NCBI GenBank assembly: GCA_034509755.1 | Contig: CM067550.1 | Location: forward strand, 12,579,001 to 12,643,000 | DNA length: 64,000 bases | Direction of reading: 5' to 3' | Origin: Anisodus tanguticus | Lineage: Eukaryota; Streptophyta; Magnoliopsida; Solanales; Solanaceae | In this document: one piece after another, positions 1 to 12,225 of the stretch | Layout: the number at the start of each line of letters is the position of its first letter | How positions within the stretch are numbered: position 1 is the stretch's first letter | The notes under the pieces: model-generated | What the model was told of the DNA's origin: nothing | Database searches by the model: none | Seen by the model: only the letters and a program-made list of their open reading frames with translations | Position numbers and translations under genes: made by a program

Positions 1-466
1 TAATTGAATTGTTTTACCATTTTAAGTCCTTGGTACGAGGCTAGCAGCTCTGTATCTGCTTGTTTCGAGTAGTCAAATACAAAATTAATTTTAACAAGCC
101 ATCTTCATAAAAAAGATATTTGAACAGTCACTTATTTAAATATATAATTATAAAGCATAACTAATTACCCACAATTATCGACCTCTCTTCCCCCTCACCT
201 TGAGAATTCAATTACCATCAATTCATCACTGACCGGGTAATATTTTAACCAAACTAACCAGTCAAATTGCATAATTAGTTGCGTTATTTTAAAAAAGAGA
301 ATAAATAAATACTTTCTTATAATGATACACACAATCTAGACTATATTAGTACAAAAACACAATTTGACCAGTTGGATTAGGAATCACACATCATATATTA
401 GTGACAATTTATATAGATATACATCATATCTTATTTTGTATAGTAATTTATATTTAGTAAAGTGAT
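1..466. other. AT-rich spacer, no gene seen
   Basis: No coding frame of any credible length, no RNA gene and no recognisable transposon. The stretch is AT-rich and ends at the left flank of the small hAT-type element that follows. Confidence 0.6.
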
Positions 467-1276
467 GTCGTCGAGATGATGGACCCTGGACCCGATCCGG
501 TGGATCCATATCCGTTTTATAGGATATGGATCTTCAAAATTTGGACCCGACGGATCCGGATCGGACCCGGATCCATTTCTGACGGATCGGATATGGATCT
601 GAATCTTGTATTTGAGATCCGTATCCGGTCCAGATCCGACCCGTGGATCCATTTTTTATTAAATATATTCATAACATATAATGTAATTTTATAAGTATTT
701 TCTTAAAATTGTTTAGCACATCCTTGCAAGTTTAATTCTCAAAAAAGTTTAATTTATCCCTGCGTTAACTCAAAAACCAAAAAATAAAGAGGTAACTTCG
801 ATAATAAAATCAATGTTATATTAGTGAATGACTAACATTTCCATAGACAAGTAGTTAAAATTATATTCACTTTATTTGTGAAGATTCCAATCACATACAA
901 GTTCTGCATTGTGGAAATATTAGTCAGCATTTTCCACAACTATTGTCATTGTCCAGCATTTTCAATTGATAGCTCACAATCAAAACGAGACAACGAACAA
1001 AATATCTCATATGAACATTTCAAAATTGTAACACAGTAAACTGTTAGCCAAGTAAAATTCGTTTGTCAGTTCAAAAAAAAATTCTTAGCAAGACAATTTT
1101 TTTTACATATGGGTCCAGATCCGATCCGTGGATCCGGTGGATCCGATGGATCCAGATTTGGATATGATTTTTATAGACCCGACGGATCTGAATTCGGATT
1201 GGATTCAAATATGAAAAACGAATCTGGATCTGGATCTAGTAAGATTCGGTCCAGATCCGATCCGTTGCCATCCCTA
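467..1276. mobile_element. Non-autonomous hAT-type element with GGATCC-rich ends
   Basis: Both ends (about 478-660 and 1109-1270) are packed with GGATCC, ATCCGGAT and GATCCGATCC words in opposite orientation, while the middle is ordinary AT-rich DNA. The right end reads TTGCCATCCCTA, the complement of the usual hAT terminus TAGGGATGGCAA. The left terminus is degenerate. The 8 bases outside the right end (CAAGTGAC, 1277-1284) match the left flank (AAAGTGAT, 459-466) at 6 of 8 positions, compatible with an old 8-bp target duplication. No transposase is present, so it would have needed help from an autonomous hAT. The frames at 431-694 and 1109-1315 are by-products of the repeats, not genes. Confidence 0.65.
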
Positions 1277-1584
1277 CAAGTGACTCCGCCCGTCAGCATG
1301 TTACACTCAATTTAATTCGCATGTGACAATATGAAGAGACGCGCTGTACAAGTCTTTTGGGACCCCCCCATCCACCCACACAAAAAGATCACCAAAAAGG
1401 GAAAGTGCGGTGCTAACCAACTTTGTTTGATATCTTTGAGAAAAAGAATGCAGATTCATAAATTTCACAAAATCTCATATCCAACGATATTCAATGAAAA
1501 ATTTATGTTATAAAATATAATTTTTCATTTTATTCATACTGAATTAGCTTACTGAAAAACATATGATGGGAAACAAATTCTGTG

Positions 1585-1800
1585 ATACATTTTCATTTTT
1601 AATATGTCTAAAAAAGAATGATACATTTATATATTTATAAATAATTTAACTTAAAACTTCCTCTTTCATCTTTAATGAAATGATTTACAGCCACATAAAT
1701 ATCTATGACTTATTTTAGACCACAAATTTCAAAAGTCTTTCGGTTTTCTCTTAAATGTGCGTAGTCAAATTATATCACATAAATTGAAACGGAATGAGTA
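1585..1800. mobile_element. Stowaway-like MITE (Tc1/mariner type), left end unclear
   Basis: The right end reads ACATAAATTGAAACGGAATG followed by AGTA, the wording I associate with the right terminus of very common Stowaway-like MITEs (consensus ending in ACGGAGGGAGTA). The interior (ATATGTCTAAAAAAGAATG, ATAGCCACA-like and CAAAAGTCTTTC words) also fits that family. The left terminus is not clear and may be lost. No coding capacity. Confidence 0.55.
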
Positions 1801-2353
1801 ATTATTTACTAGTTAGATATAGATTTTGACAAAAAATGATTTGCTCTCCCCTGCAAGCAGACAAGATTTGCCGTATTTTCGATAAGAAAACGCAATAAAC
1901 AAGCTAAGAAATCATAATCACAGCATAAAAGTCCAAACACCATATATAGGCATAGTATATGGTTACCCAGTCAGGGAAAAAGCTGAGGCTGTTGGGGGAT
2001 ATTGTTGCAGCTTTGTATAAATAAAAATGGATCTGCATGTCCAAAGGTTTTTGAATTGGATCTACCTATATAGCTAGAAATCTTGATTGGAATTTGAGTT
2101 GATCATGCACCATCACTATCTATCTATATCTATATGTGCTGCCAAAAAATGATACTATCCTAAATTGCCAAAACAAAAACGTCTTAAACTTGCCTACAAA
2201 TCAACATTTTCCAATCATAACCAAGGTCTAGTGTAATCTTCAAGAATCTAGTGTATCTTTCTCCGTTGAATTTATTTATGAAATGTCTCTGTCACAATCA
2301 TCAACTTAATAGTAGTCTTCCACATCATTTGAGGTACATAAAATAAAAATAAA
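1801..2353. other. AT-rich spacer, no gene seen
   Basis: AT-rich DNA with no credible frame. It separates the MITE from the 3' LTR of the minus-strand Copia element. Confidence 0.5.
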
Positions 2354-2586
2354 GGAATATATATTTCATGCCTTTCATTACTTATTATGTAAATATATAT
2401 ATATAGTTACATAATTATTTACATGACTACAAATTATGTAATTAAATCTTTCTAATTACAATTAGAATATAAACTTATCTAATATACAAGATATAAAAAA
2501 TATGGTAATATTCTATTAATGGTAATATAAAAGATATGGTAATATTCTATTAATGGTAATATAAAAGATATGGTAATATTCTATCA
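2354..2586 (-). repeat. Copia-1 3' LTR
   Basis: Shares its body with the 5' LTR at 5799-5991 (for example TTACATAATTATTTACATGA). It is about 40 bp longer because a 34-bp unit starting TATGGTAATATTCTATTAAT is present three times (about 2501-2584) against two degenerate copies in the 5' LTR. On the minus strand it begins TGATAGAATATT. Confidence 0.85.
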
Positions 2587-2596
2587 CACCCCTGCA

Positions 2597-5500
2597 ATTG
2601 AAGCCCCGCAATTGAAGCGGGAGGTTCTCGTACGCTAAGACTGGCTCGAAAATCATCAAAGAGTATGTGCGAAAGTCCTTTAGTGAATATGTCAGCAATA
2701 TGATACCGGGAAGGAACATGAAGAACACGAACTTGTCCACAAGCAACTTTCTCACGTACAAAGTGAATATCCATTTCAATATGTTTAGTGCGTTGATGTT
2801 AAACGAAATTGCCGGAAAGATATATCACACTTACATTATCACAGTAAATTATTGTAGCCTTATGGATTGGGCAGTGAAGCTCAAGTAGAAGGTTGCGTAT
2901 CCAACAAGACTCAGAAACGACATTCGCTACACGTCTGTACTCAACTTCGGCACTGAATCGAGACAGAGTAGGTTGTCTTTTAGAAGACCAAGAAAGCAAG
3001 TTATCTCCGAGGAATACACAGTAACCTGACGTGGATCGACGAGTGTCAAGACATCCACCCAATCAGCATCAGAATAAGATGTGAGACAGAGAGTGAGGAC
3101 TTGGACAGGTGTAAGATGAAATGAAGAGTACTTGTACATATCGCAAAATACATTTGAGGCATTCATATGTTCATCCATCGGGCTGTGCATATGTAAGCAT
3201 ATTTGTTGTACGACATAAGATACATATGATCTCGTGAAAGTGAGATACTGCAACGCTCTGCTAAACTGTGATAGTGAGTCGGGTCGGCATACAGAGAACC
3301 CAAAGAGGCACTGAGTTTGGAATTAGTGTCCACGGGTGTGTGAGTCGGTTTGCAAGACTTCATGCCTGCTCGGTCAAGAATCTATTCGGCGTACTTCATT
3401 TGATAAAGAAATAAGCCACATGCATGTCTCGTAACAGCAATGCCCAAAAATAGCTTGGGGGGCCAAATCTTCATAGCAAACTCAAATGCAAGGAGTGACA
3501 TAATAGATGGCGAAGTGCATCAGAAGATGTAGTGATGATGATATCATCAATATATAGTAGGATGTATGCTATGTCATTACCCTTGCTATAGATGAAAGGT
3601 GAATGATCAGATCTGCAATGTGAAAAACTAATAGATGATACAAAATCAGCAAACCATTGGTAACATGCACAAGGAGCCTATTTCAGTCTATAGAGTGATT
3701 TCTTCAAAAGACACACATAATCTGGATAAACTGGGTCCCTAAATCCCATAGGTTGATGCATATATACGGTTTCATGAAGGTCCATATACAAGAAAGCATT
3801 TTTAATGTCAAGCTAATGAATGAGCCATGATTTGGACAAAGAAATACTAATAACAGTCCGAATAGTCACCGGTTTCACTACTGGGATGCAAGTTTCATCA
3901 CAATCCACTCCCACATATTGAGAATTGCCATCACCTACAAGACGAGCCTTGTGCCTCTCAAAAGAACCATCAGATTTCCTTTTATGTCAAAAAATCCATA
4001 TAGAACGAATAATATTAGCATCAGGAGGACGAGGTACTATATCCCACGTCTTATTTTAAATAAGAGCATTATATTCGTCAATCATTGCATTTTTCCAATT
4101 AGGATCGGATAAGGCATCTTTCAAATTACGAGGAACAGAGGAATGGGCAACCAAAGTGGTATCGAGGTGAGAGGTGTATGGCCGAGAGGCAGCCAAGACC
4201 GAGTGTTCCGAGGCTTAGCTAGCCAAGAGGTAGCCGAGACAGAAGGATGTGACAGGCTTATCCGACTCCCATTATGGGGTTGAGTGGATTGCCCGCCTCG
4301 GGACAGCAGCTGTGGGGCCGATTACCAGTGATGATGAAGATTGATTTTGCAAGTGATGGATTAGAAGGGGATTTAGACCATCATTTAGGAAGTCATAGGA
4401 ATTTGGAGGTGGAGAATTGAGTTTGGCAAAGGGGAATTGTGACTCATTGAATATGACATGCCTAAAAATGATTATTTTTCGGCTTGACAAATTGTAACAA
4501 TTGTAACCTCTATGATTGGGGATGAGGTAACCAAGAAAGACACATGGGGATAACCAAGGTTGTAGCTTGTTGATTTGAGTGGAGGAATAGAGGGGGTAGC
4601 ATAGACATCCAAAAGTTCGTAAATACTTATAGGAGGGATTTCAAAGATAGAGAACTTGAGTGGGTGACCTGTGTTCTGTATGCCTGCTACGGACGTGCGC
4701 CGAGGATGCTTGGTTGGGGCTGTAAGGCCGAATGTGGGGCCTAGGATGACATCGAGAAGGGACATGGTGGAGTAGCCTAAGCCGATAGAGCCCATGCAAC
4801 CCATGGTGAGTAGTCAACCCATGACGGGGGCTGCTGCCACTGCTACTTCTACTGCGGATGGCTGTCAACCGGCGGAGGCTACCATATGCCTCCACTGCTA
4901 CTGTTTCTGATTCAGCCATCGCAACTTCGATCGGAATTTTGCCCTTTGTTGTTGGTCCGAGATTGTGAGCCATATTTCAGATCATTGTCTTATCGGTGTT
5001 GCGGGGCATATGCCGAGCCCCTTGGGTTGGCAATTGTGCCAACGGTGGTCACGAAGGTGGCATTAGCGATGATTGTCTTGGCCGTGGACCACTTGGTTTT
5101 ATGTGTTTCTTCAAGGATAAGTCTCGAACGGGCCTCATAGAATGGAGGCAATGTCATGCTTTGTTGAAGGATAGTTGCGACGCCGTCATAAGATTCATTC
5201 AAACCTGCAATGAGTTTCATCACCAATCGTTGATTAGGAAAATCATCCTACTGAATGTCCTTGAATTGATTTTCCAAATACAAGGCACGTTGTGTCTTGT
5301 TATAGTGAAAGATGCTTTCCAATCGCTCCCAAGTTTGTTGTGTAGTAGCGTCAATTTCAATGATTATATGCAATAGGTCGTTCGAGATTGTGTCGTAGAT
5401 CCATTGTAGAATAACAACATCTAGACGTGACCATTGTTCGTCATTATGTTTCTCCAAGGGGTTCGGCAATGGACTTTGATTTTGGAGGGATGATGTAATC

Positions 5501-5644
5501 GATGACTTTGTATACATGAAAATGGATCTTAAACAATTCTGCCCAAGAGGAATACTGAATGTTTTCTATCTCAAGAGTTATGAGAATGAAGTTCTTGATG
5601 TTGTTGACTGCAAGAGCAGGATAGAATTTAGGTTGTTCAGCCAT
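2597..5644 (-). pseudogene. Copia-1 gag-pol remnant
   Basis: Broken polyprotein of Copia-1. Gag: starts with Met at 5644 (frame 5644-5444), continues with the UBN2-type gag core at 5517-5248 and 5226-4990. A deletion then joins gag (about 4980-4660) directly to the integrase C-terminal end, which is read at about 4650-4430 (HVIFNES, matching HVIFDET in Copia-F). Reverse transcriptase remains are at about 4110-3420, with the HKARLVGDG-like region and a YIDD active-site motif near 3560. RNase H is at about 3370-2600, ending in MDIHFVREK and ADIFTKGL at about 2774-2680. GAG_pre-integrase, protease and the integrase DDE core are missing. It cannot make a functional polyprotein. Confidence 0.85.
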
Positions 5645-5780
5645 TGAAAATTGGGAAATAAGAGGGGAGGATATTTTTTTTTGAGAATTGGAAGAAAAAA
5701 TGGGAGAGGGAGTACGTCGGCAAAAGAGGGTGGCTGCCGAGAGGGGGGAGGGGGCGGCAGTTGGGAAGAAATCAGGGTTT

Positions 5781-5794
5781 GGCTTCTGATACCA
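5781..5794 (-). other. Copia-1 primer-binding site (tRNA-Met)
   Basis: The minus strand reads TGGTATCAGAAGCC, close to the plant Copia primer-binding site TGGTATCAGAGC that pairs with the 3' end of initiator tRNA-Met. It lies 4 bp inside the 5' LTR and fixes the orientation. Confidence 0.85.
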
Positions 5795-5798
5795 TCAT

Positions 5799-5991
5799 TG
5801 AATATGTTTCCTGTATTTCATTGATTATTGTGTACAATATATATAATGTTACATAATTATTTACATGACTACAAACTTAACTAAATATTCCTAATTACAA
5901 TTAGAATATAAATTTACCTAATATAAAAGATATACAAAATATGGTAATAATCTGTCAATGGTAATATGCAAGATATGGTAATATTCTATAA
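5799..5991 (-). repeat. Copia-1 5' LTR
   Basis: Partner of the LTR at 2354-2586. On the minus strand it ends CATATTCA, next to the primer-binding site. Its outer edge (TTATAGAATATT on the minus strand) differs slightly from the 3' LTR start TGATAGAATATT. Confidence 0.85.
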
Positions 5992-6573
5992 AAAAAATAC
6001 TCTTAACTCGGAGGAATGAGATCCCCACTTATAATTCTGGTGGATTCAAATTGCGATTCAACCCCAAAAAACTTGTAGTGCTATCCCTAATTGAAGAAAA
6101 CGTAGCGGAGGTTTAGGGCCAATAGGTCCGAGACTGAACTTATTGACGATATGTGGTTAGAGCGCGACCATATGAGAAGTTCTAAGGTGAGCGCGGAAAA
6201 AGTCTCGCACGTGCACGATCCTAACACAACCAGAGTGCGATTGCGTGTAACCAATTTCGAGTCCTATTATATTTTCTTCTATTTTGAGGCTCATTGGCCT
6301 CAAAACACCTAGTATAATTATAGGGACTGTAATTGAGAATTTCAGTACTTTTTCTTCTGTTTCATTGTGGGGAATTCTCTCCTCTTTTGTAAACTTGGCG
6401 AACCTCGTTAAATCCTTATGTTATTACTTAAATACTTCTATATTTACGTTGTGTATATTGTATGCTAGCTAGTTAATCAAACGTATTTTGCAACACTCTT
6501 TCTATTTATTTTTCAATCATTCGCTCTTCCTTTGTGTCCTCAAAATCATTATATGTGTCTCGAAACAAAAGAG
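5992..6573. other. Spacer of unknown nature
   Basis: Contains moderately GC-rich, gene-like wording (about 6000-6290) but no long frame and no domain I recognise. The 5 bases before the next element (AAGAG, 6569-6573) are its probable target duplication. Confidence 0.4.
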
Positions 6574-7652
6574 TGTTGGAAATTTACTAATGTGGAATTA
6601 AGTTTATCCCATTATTTATGACTCGAACATTTGGGGTCCTGCACGTCGGAAATGTCATTTCCACACACGTGCAATCTTAGTGCCAAGTATCATAAATTTC
6701 GTTAATGAAAGAGATATTGGTACGTAAGTGAAATGTTTGAGACATAGAATGATGGATGGTTATTGGCTAAATAACAAGTGTTCCACATTGGTAAACGAAT
6801 GAAGGATTGTGCGAAGTGTAAGATGGTACGGGTCGGAAAAGGGCTGCGGAGCCGAGAAGGGATGCAGCGCCTGCCGGACTAGACCACGGCGCCCCCTTGC
6901 AGCGCCGCGGCGCTTCATTGGTAGTGACTGCTCGACGGAATCCCAAAGGTTTGGTTGTTGAGGTGGTTTCAATGGCATTGAATCCACCCAATAATGGCCA
7001 TTACTTGGACCATTATGTTGCTGCATTAGTTGGGGGTTAAATGACATCAATTACATGGCAATTGAATGCCATTATGGGGCATTTGAAAGGTTATATTGCA
7101 CACCTATAAATTGAGGCCTTTGGCTCAATTCTATAGATGAACATAAATGAACATATGAACATACTTACAAGTTAACAACACCATAAATAGATCAGTTTTC
7201 CTTATAAACAATCATTGTCTTAGCAATCTTCATTATTTGTGTTTTTCACTGGGACCATTTGTGTAGGCTTTGCACATTTGATAGTTTGTTGTTTCATCTT
7301 GGGAGACTATTGTCCATACTTCTGTAAAGCCTATACACGAGGAAATCTTGTCTTAAAGACAGAGAGCCATCTCTCGACTCAGCCGGTGGTGTTGTGATTA
7401 TCTAATTAGTTGCTAAGTGTTTCAGGTGTGAACTTGAATCTCAAAGGACTCTAACCGTTCAAATTCTCAACGGATCTACAAGCCACAAGTGTAGCAGTTC
7501 ATGTTCTTGTATTTTCGAATACAAGATCCATATTTGAAGTTCCAATTCAAGATCAAGTTATTGACAACTTGTTGTTGTAATCTTTGTTGCTTATCCTTTG
7601 GATCACTGTAATAGTTATTTACTATTACCGTACGTGCTTTTCATATCCAATA
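6574..7652 (+). repeat. NA1 5' LTR
   Basis: Begins TGTTGGAAATTTACTAATG and ends CATATCCAATA. Nearly collinear with the 3' LTR at 12226-13351, apart from the GC-rich stretch near 6830-6930, where the two differ by an insertion of about 50 bp in the 3' copy. The frames inside it on the minus strand (6760-7050) are not genes. Confidence 0.92.
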
Positions 7653-7685
7653 ATTTTAAGACAAGATTGTATTAGTGTTCGAAAG

Positions 7686-8134
7686 ATGTTGGTCGACAAG
7701 TGTGTGACCAAATCTGTCTATGGTTGTGGTTTTCTGGTTGAAGACAGTTCTGTTGACTGTTATGTTAACAGTTATGTTAACAGTTCAAACACTGTCTCTG
7801 TCAACAACCATGCTTTCAAATCTGGTCCTGGTTTTGGTTCTCTCTTTGGCGACAGTTACAAATCTGTTTCCATCAAAGGTGGGATCTCTGGATCTGATGC
7901 TGAGCTTCAAGATATGCCGATAGTCATGCTAGTATGGCTAAAGATCGAGGACGAGTTGTTGTCACCGCTCCTGAGAGTGGTGGAAACAAGCGCCCACGAG
8001 AGGTTGAGGATGTCAACTGGGATAAGAGGAGAAGGCTGGAAATGATGTTCTATCATGTAGCAAAAGGCCTATATCTGTCCCAGACAAAGGATCTGAATTA
8101 TGGTACGAAGGATATGGACACTCAGTCTAACTGA
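7686..8134 (+). pseudogene. NA1 small ORF at the gag position, broken
   Basis: Starts with ATG at 7686, in the same setting as the intact NA2 ORF at 20418-20708 (both preceded by TTAGTGTTCGAAAG-like sequence just inside the 5' LTR). The start (KCVTKS..G..FLVE) and the end (GGNKR, EDVNWDKRRR, GLYLSQTKD) match NA2. Here they sit in two different frames (about 7686-7925 and 7934-8134), separated by extra Gly/Ser-rich sequence (SGPGFGSLFGDSYKS). I do not recognise the protein and it is not the usual UBN2-type gag. The basic EDVNWDKRRR segment could bind nucleic acid or act as a nuclear signal, but that is a guess. Confidence 0.5.
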
Positions 8135-8569
8135 AGTGGGCCAGAATCCAAAAGGTCTAAGTTAATTTATCATTCCTTATCTATAATGTGTTTAGTTAAT
8201 ATCTGAATAAAAGTGTGTAAAGCAAGGCTGGGAATATGAAAGTATTTTCATTAAAAACTCATATTCCCTACACTCTAAAATCAGATATTGAATCTTCTTC
8301 CTTCTCGTATAAAGATTGGACTATTGTAAACAAAACTTAAAAGATCCGATCTTGTGGGTGTAATTATTAAAAGTGTGTAAAGTATGTTCGCACATACGAA
8401 GGAGAGAGATCCACTAACGGTGCGAAAACTGTTACCACTCTTAAGTAAGCGCCAAGGATTTCTCTGGGCACCAATCATAAGGGAAGAAGACTAAGAGATA
8501 ATGGCTTATCTTAAGACGTTGAACCTGTCACCTATCTGACAGAAAATCCTTCAATTGATAGGATGATAT

Positions 8570-8880
8570 TGGACACTCAGTCGTACAAAGCCTACGGGCG
8601 ACTGGAGTGGGCCAAAATTTCCAGGTCTTAAATGATCTAAAGGCCAGAAGAAAGGCAGAAAAGTAATGGACACTTAGTGAGGTGGGCCAGAGTTTCCAGG
8701 TCTTAAATGATATAAAGGCCAAAAGAAAGGCAGAAAAGTAATGGACACCTAGTGAGGTGGGCCAGAGTTTCCAGGTCTTAAATGATCTGAAGGCCAAAAG
8801 AAAGGTCGAAAAGAAATTGGACACTCAGTCTGCCAAAACAACTGGAGTGGGCCAGAGTATCCAGATCACATATGATTTGG
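8570..8880 (+). repeat. Tandem repeat of about 75 bp in NA1
   Basis: Units beginning TGGACAC start at 8570, 8667, 8742 and 8818. The inner units are 75-76 bp and share AGTTTCCAGGTCTTAAATGA and AGGCCAAAAGAAAGG. The first and last units are variants with extra sequence. NA2 has a related but differently arranged array at about 19735-20010 (minus strand). Function unknown; it is non-coding. Confidence 0.85.
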
Positions 8881-9099
8881 TTACACCCTAACCACGGGCA
8901 AAATGTTGTTCATGTGAAGCAACGCCACCTCTAAAGTAGAAAGGGTTGGAGAGGTTGTCCTCAATAGGACTTCAGGGAATGGGATCACTCTAAAAGGAGA
9001 TGATACATATCCCAAACTTGGTTTAAGGGACGCTATTGGACTAGTTTGAGACTAGTCCAACAGGTCTGTAATAACTAAGAATGGTACAGTATGTCTTTA

Positions 9100-11600
9100 G
9101 CTAAATGAATGATATATTTGTAATCTGTGCATCTATGCCATCATAGATTAAGACACGTTAAATAAAAAGTCATTCTAAAGCTAACGAAGTTGAGATTATT
9201 GCCTTCTGTCGATATAAACCCTCAAAATGAATGTGAGGTAGGCGAAGAGGAAAAATCACCTTTCCATTCTGTCAAAGGAATAGCGAAATAAGCACCGCTC
9301 CTCTAGAACTTAGTCACACCTATATGGGTGAATTGAAGTTTGTAGAAAATAAAGGGGGAGGGGGACAAGTTCCGTCAAATAAATAGCGAAAGAAGCACCA
9401 CTCCTGTAGAACTTAGTCACACCTACATGGGTGAATTGAAGTTTGTAAAAATAGAGGGGGGAGACAAGTTCTGTCAAAGGAATAGCGAAAGAAGCACCGC
9501 TCCTCTAGAACTTAGTCACACCTACATGAGTGATTTGAAGTTTGTACAAAATAGAGGGGGGAGACAAGTACTTTGTGACCTTCATTGACGATGGTACAAC
9601 GTATTGCATCCTTAATTTGTTGAATAGCAAAGATGAAGTTGTTGAAGCGGATAAGCGCTACAAAGTAGAAGTTGAAAATCAACTAAGCTTATGGATTGAG
9701 GAATTCGTACTGATAGAGGGGGAGAATGTGAAGTATCGTTCATCAAACAACTGCTTATTACTCACCTCAGTCTAACAGTTTTAGCCAAGCGCAAAGTCGT
9801 ATGCCCAAAATATGTGGGTCAAGGCGATCCTTACCGCTAATGCGATTCTCAACAGAACTCCGCATAACGATAAGGATAACCCTCCATGTGAAACATGGAA
9901 ATGATCCCACCTACAAATGTTGTGATGTGGGATGGCTTGGTAGAGGTTGGAATACCGAAACAGGTCAAGTTGGACCTAAGACTGTAGATTGCATATCTAC
10001 CGGATCTGCAAATACAATAGTGCTTATCGCCTCTTGGGGTCAAAGAATGCTGAACTCTTTGATGATAACTTTCCTTGAGAATGAAAAAGAAGTAATTGCT
10101 CGAGGTTAAAAAGAACCCGCAAGTTCCTGATTGTCCGGAACCAAATGTTCCAGATCTACAAAACTTAGGGATTCTAGAGGTTGAACCGAGACGGAACAAA
10201 GAGGGGACAAAGACTTGTTCCAGGCCTTCTAGCTTGTATGGTTGAGAATGAACCATGGACAATTAACAAATAATTGTCATCTCTAGAAGCGCTGCTTTGG
10301 AAAGAAGCTACAGAGAGAGAAATAGATTCTATCATATAGAACCATACTTGTGTAATGGTTGACCTTCCTCCTAGAAAAGAACCTTTGGGTTGTGAAAGTG
10401 GATACTCAAAAGTGAGTACAAAGTAGATGGATCTACTGACGAGTATAAGGCCTCAGCTACTTGTACATGTGCTCCCCTGTGAATAGCTTAACATCCAGGG
10501 TCATTGCAGTCTTGCGTGACATGGATGTTGAAACAATCTTTCTAACCGGAGAGTTAGATGGGGAGGATCAGAGTTAGTTTGTTGGACTGTTGGGCTTCTT
10601 CCTGAACTTTCTCTTCGGTCCCTGAAATGTTTATATTTTGGTCTTGGAAGTTTCAGATAAAACAGAAATAATGAATCTGACAACAAAAACATTGACTCTG
10701 AAGTTAGAAAGCCAACAGTTGAAAAACCAACAGTCTGAAAGTAGAAGTCACATTGAAACAAAAGTCTCGATATGAAAGATATGGGTATCACAGATGACAT
10801 CTTAGGAATTAGGATTTCTAAGACATCTAACGGACTGGTCTAACTCCAAACTCAGTTGTGAGATAGTTGACAGTCTCGTTGAAGCCACCAATATATATGA
10901 ATCATAGAACTGATTGGAATCATGGTGCACCCATATACAAAGAGCGATATGCACAGGTCACATGTAGTTCAATGTATTGTACACACTACAACCGACCTTG
11001 TATCGGCCTACAAAGTAGATCAGTAGAACTAAGGTTCACTCGTGATTCTAAAAACCGATCGATAGAAGGCGTTAAATCGGATATGATGATATCTGAAATA
11101 TTCACTTATCTACAGATTATGGTATTCTGGATGTCCAGCGGTTCTGAGAGAACACAGTGATGCAAACTGGACATCGGACTTAAAGAACACCAAAGCCACA
11201 AGTGGCTATGTATGGTGTGTCTTTGAAAATCCTCTAAGCAACTTGCATCGGCCGATTCATGATGGAATCAGAGTTTATCGCTTTAAACAAAGCATGAAAA
11301 GAAGTTGAGTAACTTCACAACCTCTAAGAGGATGTCCCTTATTGGGAGAAACCCGTGCCTTTAGCAGTTATACACTGTGGCTAACCGGTCGGCTTCAGAA
11401 AATGGCATGGATAACGGTGTATGGACTTATCTATCGGATCTATCAGAGATATAAGACCGTATGACAGTTGATCATCACGGGTGTCACTTCTTTGATTACT
11501 AATCAAATGATATAGCAGACCCTTTAACTAAGGGACTACCCGAAGGTCAAGAGTTCTGCCTGTCTAGGGGAATGGGCTTAAAACCCAAACAATACTAACC
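9100..11600 (+). pseudogene. NA1 pol remnant: integrase, outer RT parts, RNase H
   Basis: Disconnected, frameshifted pieces of Copia pol in the correct order. A GAG_pre-integrase relic lies at about 9110-9170. The integrase start is at 9542-9690 (GGDKYFVTFIDDGTTY, the first catalytic Asp region). The reverse transcriptase N-terminal part ends near 10560 with a FLTGEL-like motif. The block 10565-10755, where the YVDD active site should lie, is non-coding sequence. Reverse transcriptase then resumes at about 10760-10830 (DMKDMGITDDILGI). RNase H ends near 11515-11560 (ADPLTKGLPEGQEF). Because the active-site region is absent here and in NA2, the loss preceded the amplification of both. Confidence 0.75.
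9271..9570 (+). repeat. Triplicated integrase-start segment in NA1
   Basis: Three head-to-tail units of about 100 bp start at 9271, 9374 and 9473, each containing GAACTTAGTCACACCTA and GAATTGAAGTTTGTA-like sequence and ending in AGAGGGGGGAGACAAGT-like sequence. Translated, the unit is the segment just before the integrase GGxKYFVTFIDD motif. NA2 has it once (about 19235-19335, minus strand), so the triplication is specific to NA1 or was lost in NA2. Confidence 0.85.
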
Positions 11601-12225
11601 TTTGTGGTGGTAACCCAACCATACTGATTGGAGATCCCAAGAATTTGGTTCAATGAGAAAATTAAGCTGAAAAAGGTTCAGTTGAGCACTTCAGTGGAAG
11701 CAAGAGCACTTCAGATTATGATTTCTGTAAAGAAACATAAATTCAAAGTCGTTCCCGTGATAGACATTAAAGTTCTACCTACATGATGGGTAAAGGTTAA
11801 GCTTCCAAACCTTTAACGATCCTCAAACGGTTGAGGTTAAGGTTCGGGAAACTTTTAATCATTCCTAACACTTGTGAAGTGGGGTATAGTAGGATACCTT
11901 GTAGGAGATCACCTATTTAAGTGCGAGGATAGGCCACCTCAAATGAACGCACTTAAGAATCCAAGTGTGTCCACGGCCACAACGGATAGAACAATAAGAA
12001 GAAATGAATAAATGGGAGGTATTGTGTTGGTACCATTGTCTTGGCTTACATTAAACACTAATGGTTCAAGACATCACGTTCACTTCGCAGTAAGTAAGTC
12101 TGATAGTATTCAACTAGGGAAGGTTCAAAGCGGAAGCTACCTCTCCTGATGCAATATCTTTTCGTTGAACGATTGCTGAAAACAGGCACCTTGTGTGTAT
12201 GCCAAAATCTCTTTCAAGAGGGGAT

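Larger units (their letters stand above)
2354..5991 (-). mobile_element. Copia-1: internally deleted Ty1/copia LTR retrotransposon
   Basis: Minus-strand element bounded by two related LTRs (5' LTR at 5799-5991, 3' LTR at 2354-2586). A primer-binding site for initiator tRNA-Met lies just inside the 5' LTR, and a G-rich polypurine tract (GCAGGGGTG on the minus strand) just outside the 3' LTR. Reading the minus strand downward: gag, an integrase C-terminal part, reverse transcriptase and RNase H, the Copia order. At 3.6 kb it is about 1.3 kb shorter than Copia-F in this window, because protease and the catalytic part of integrase are gone. Many stops and frameshifts. No clear target duplication was found. 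Confidence 0.9.
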
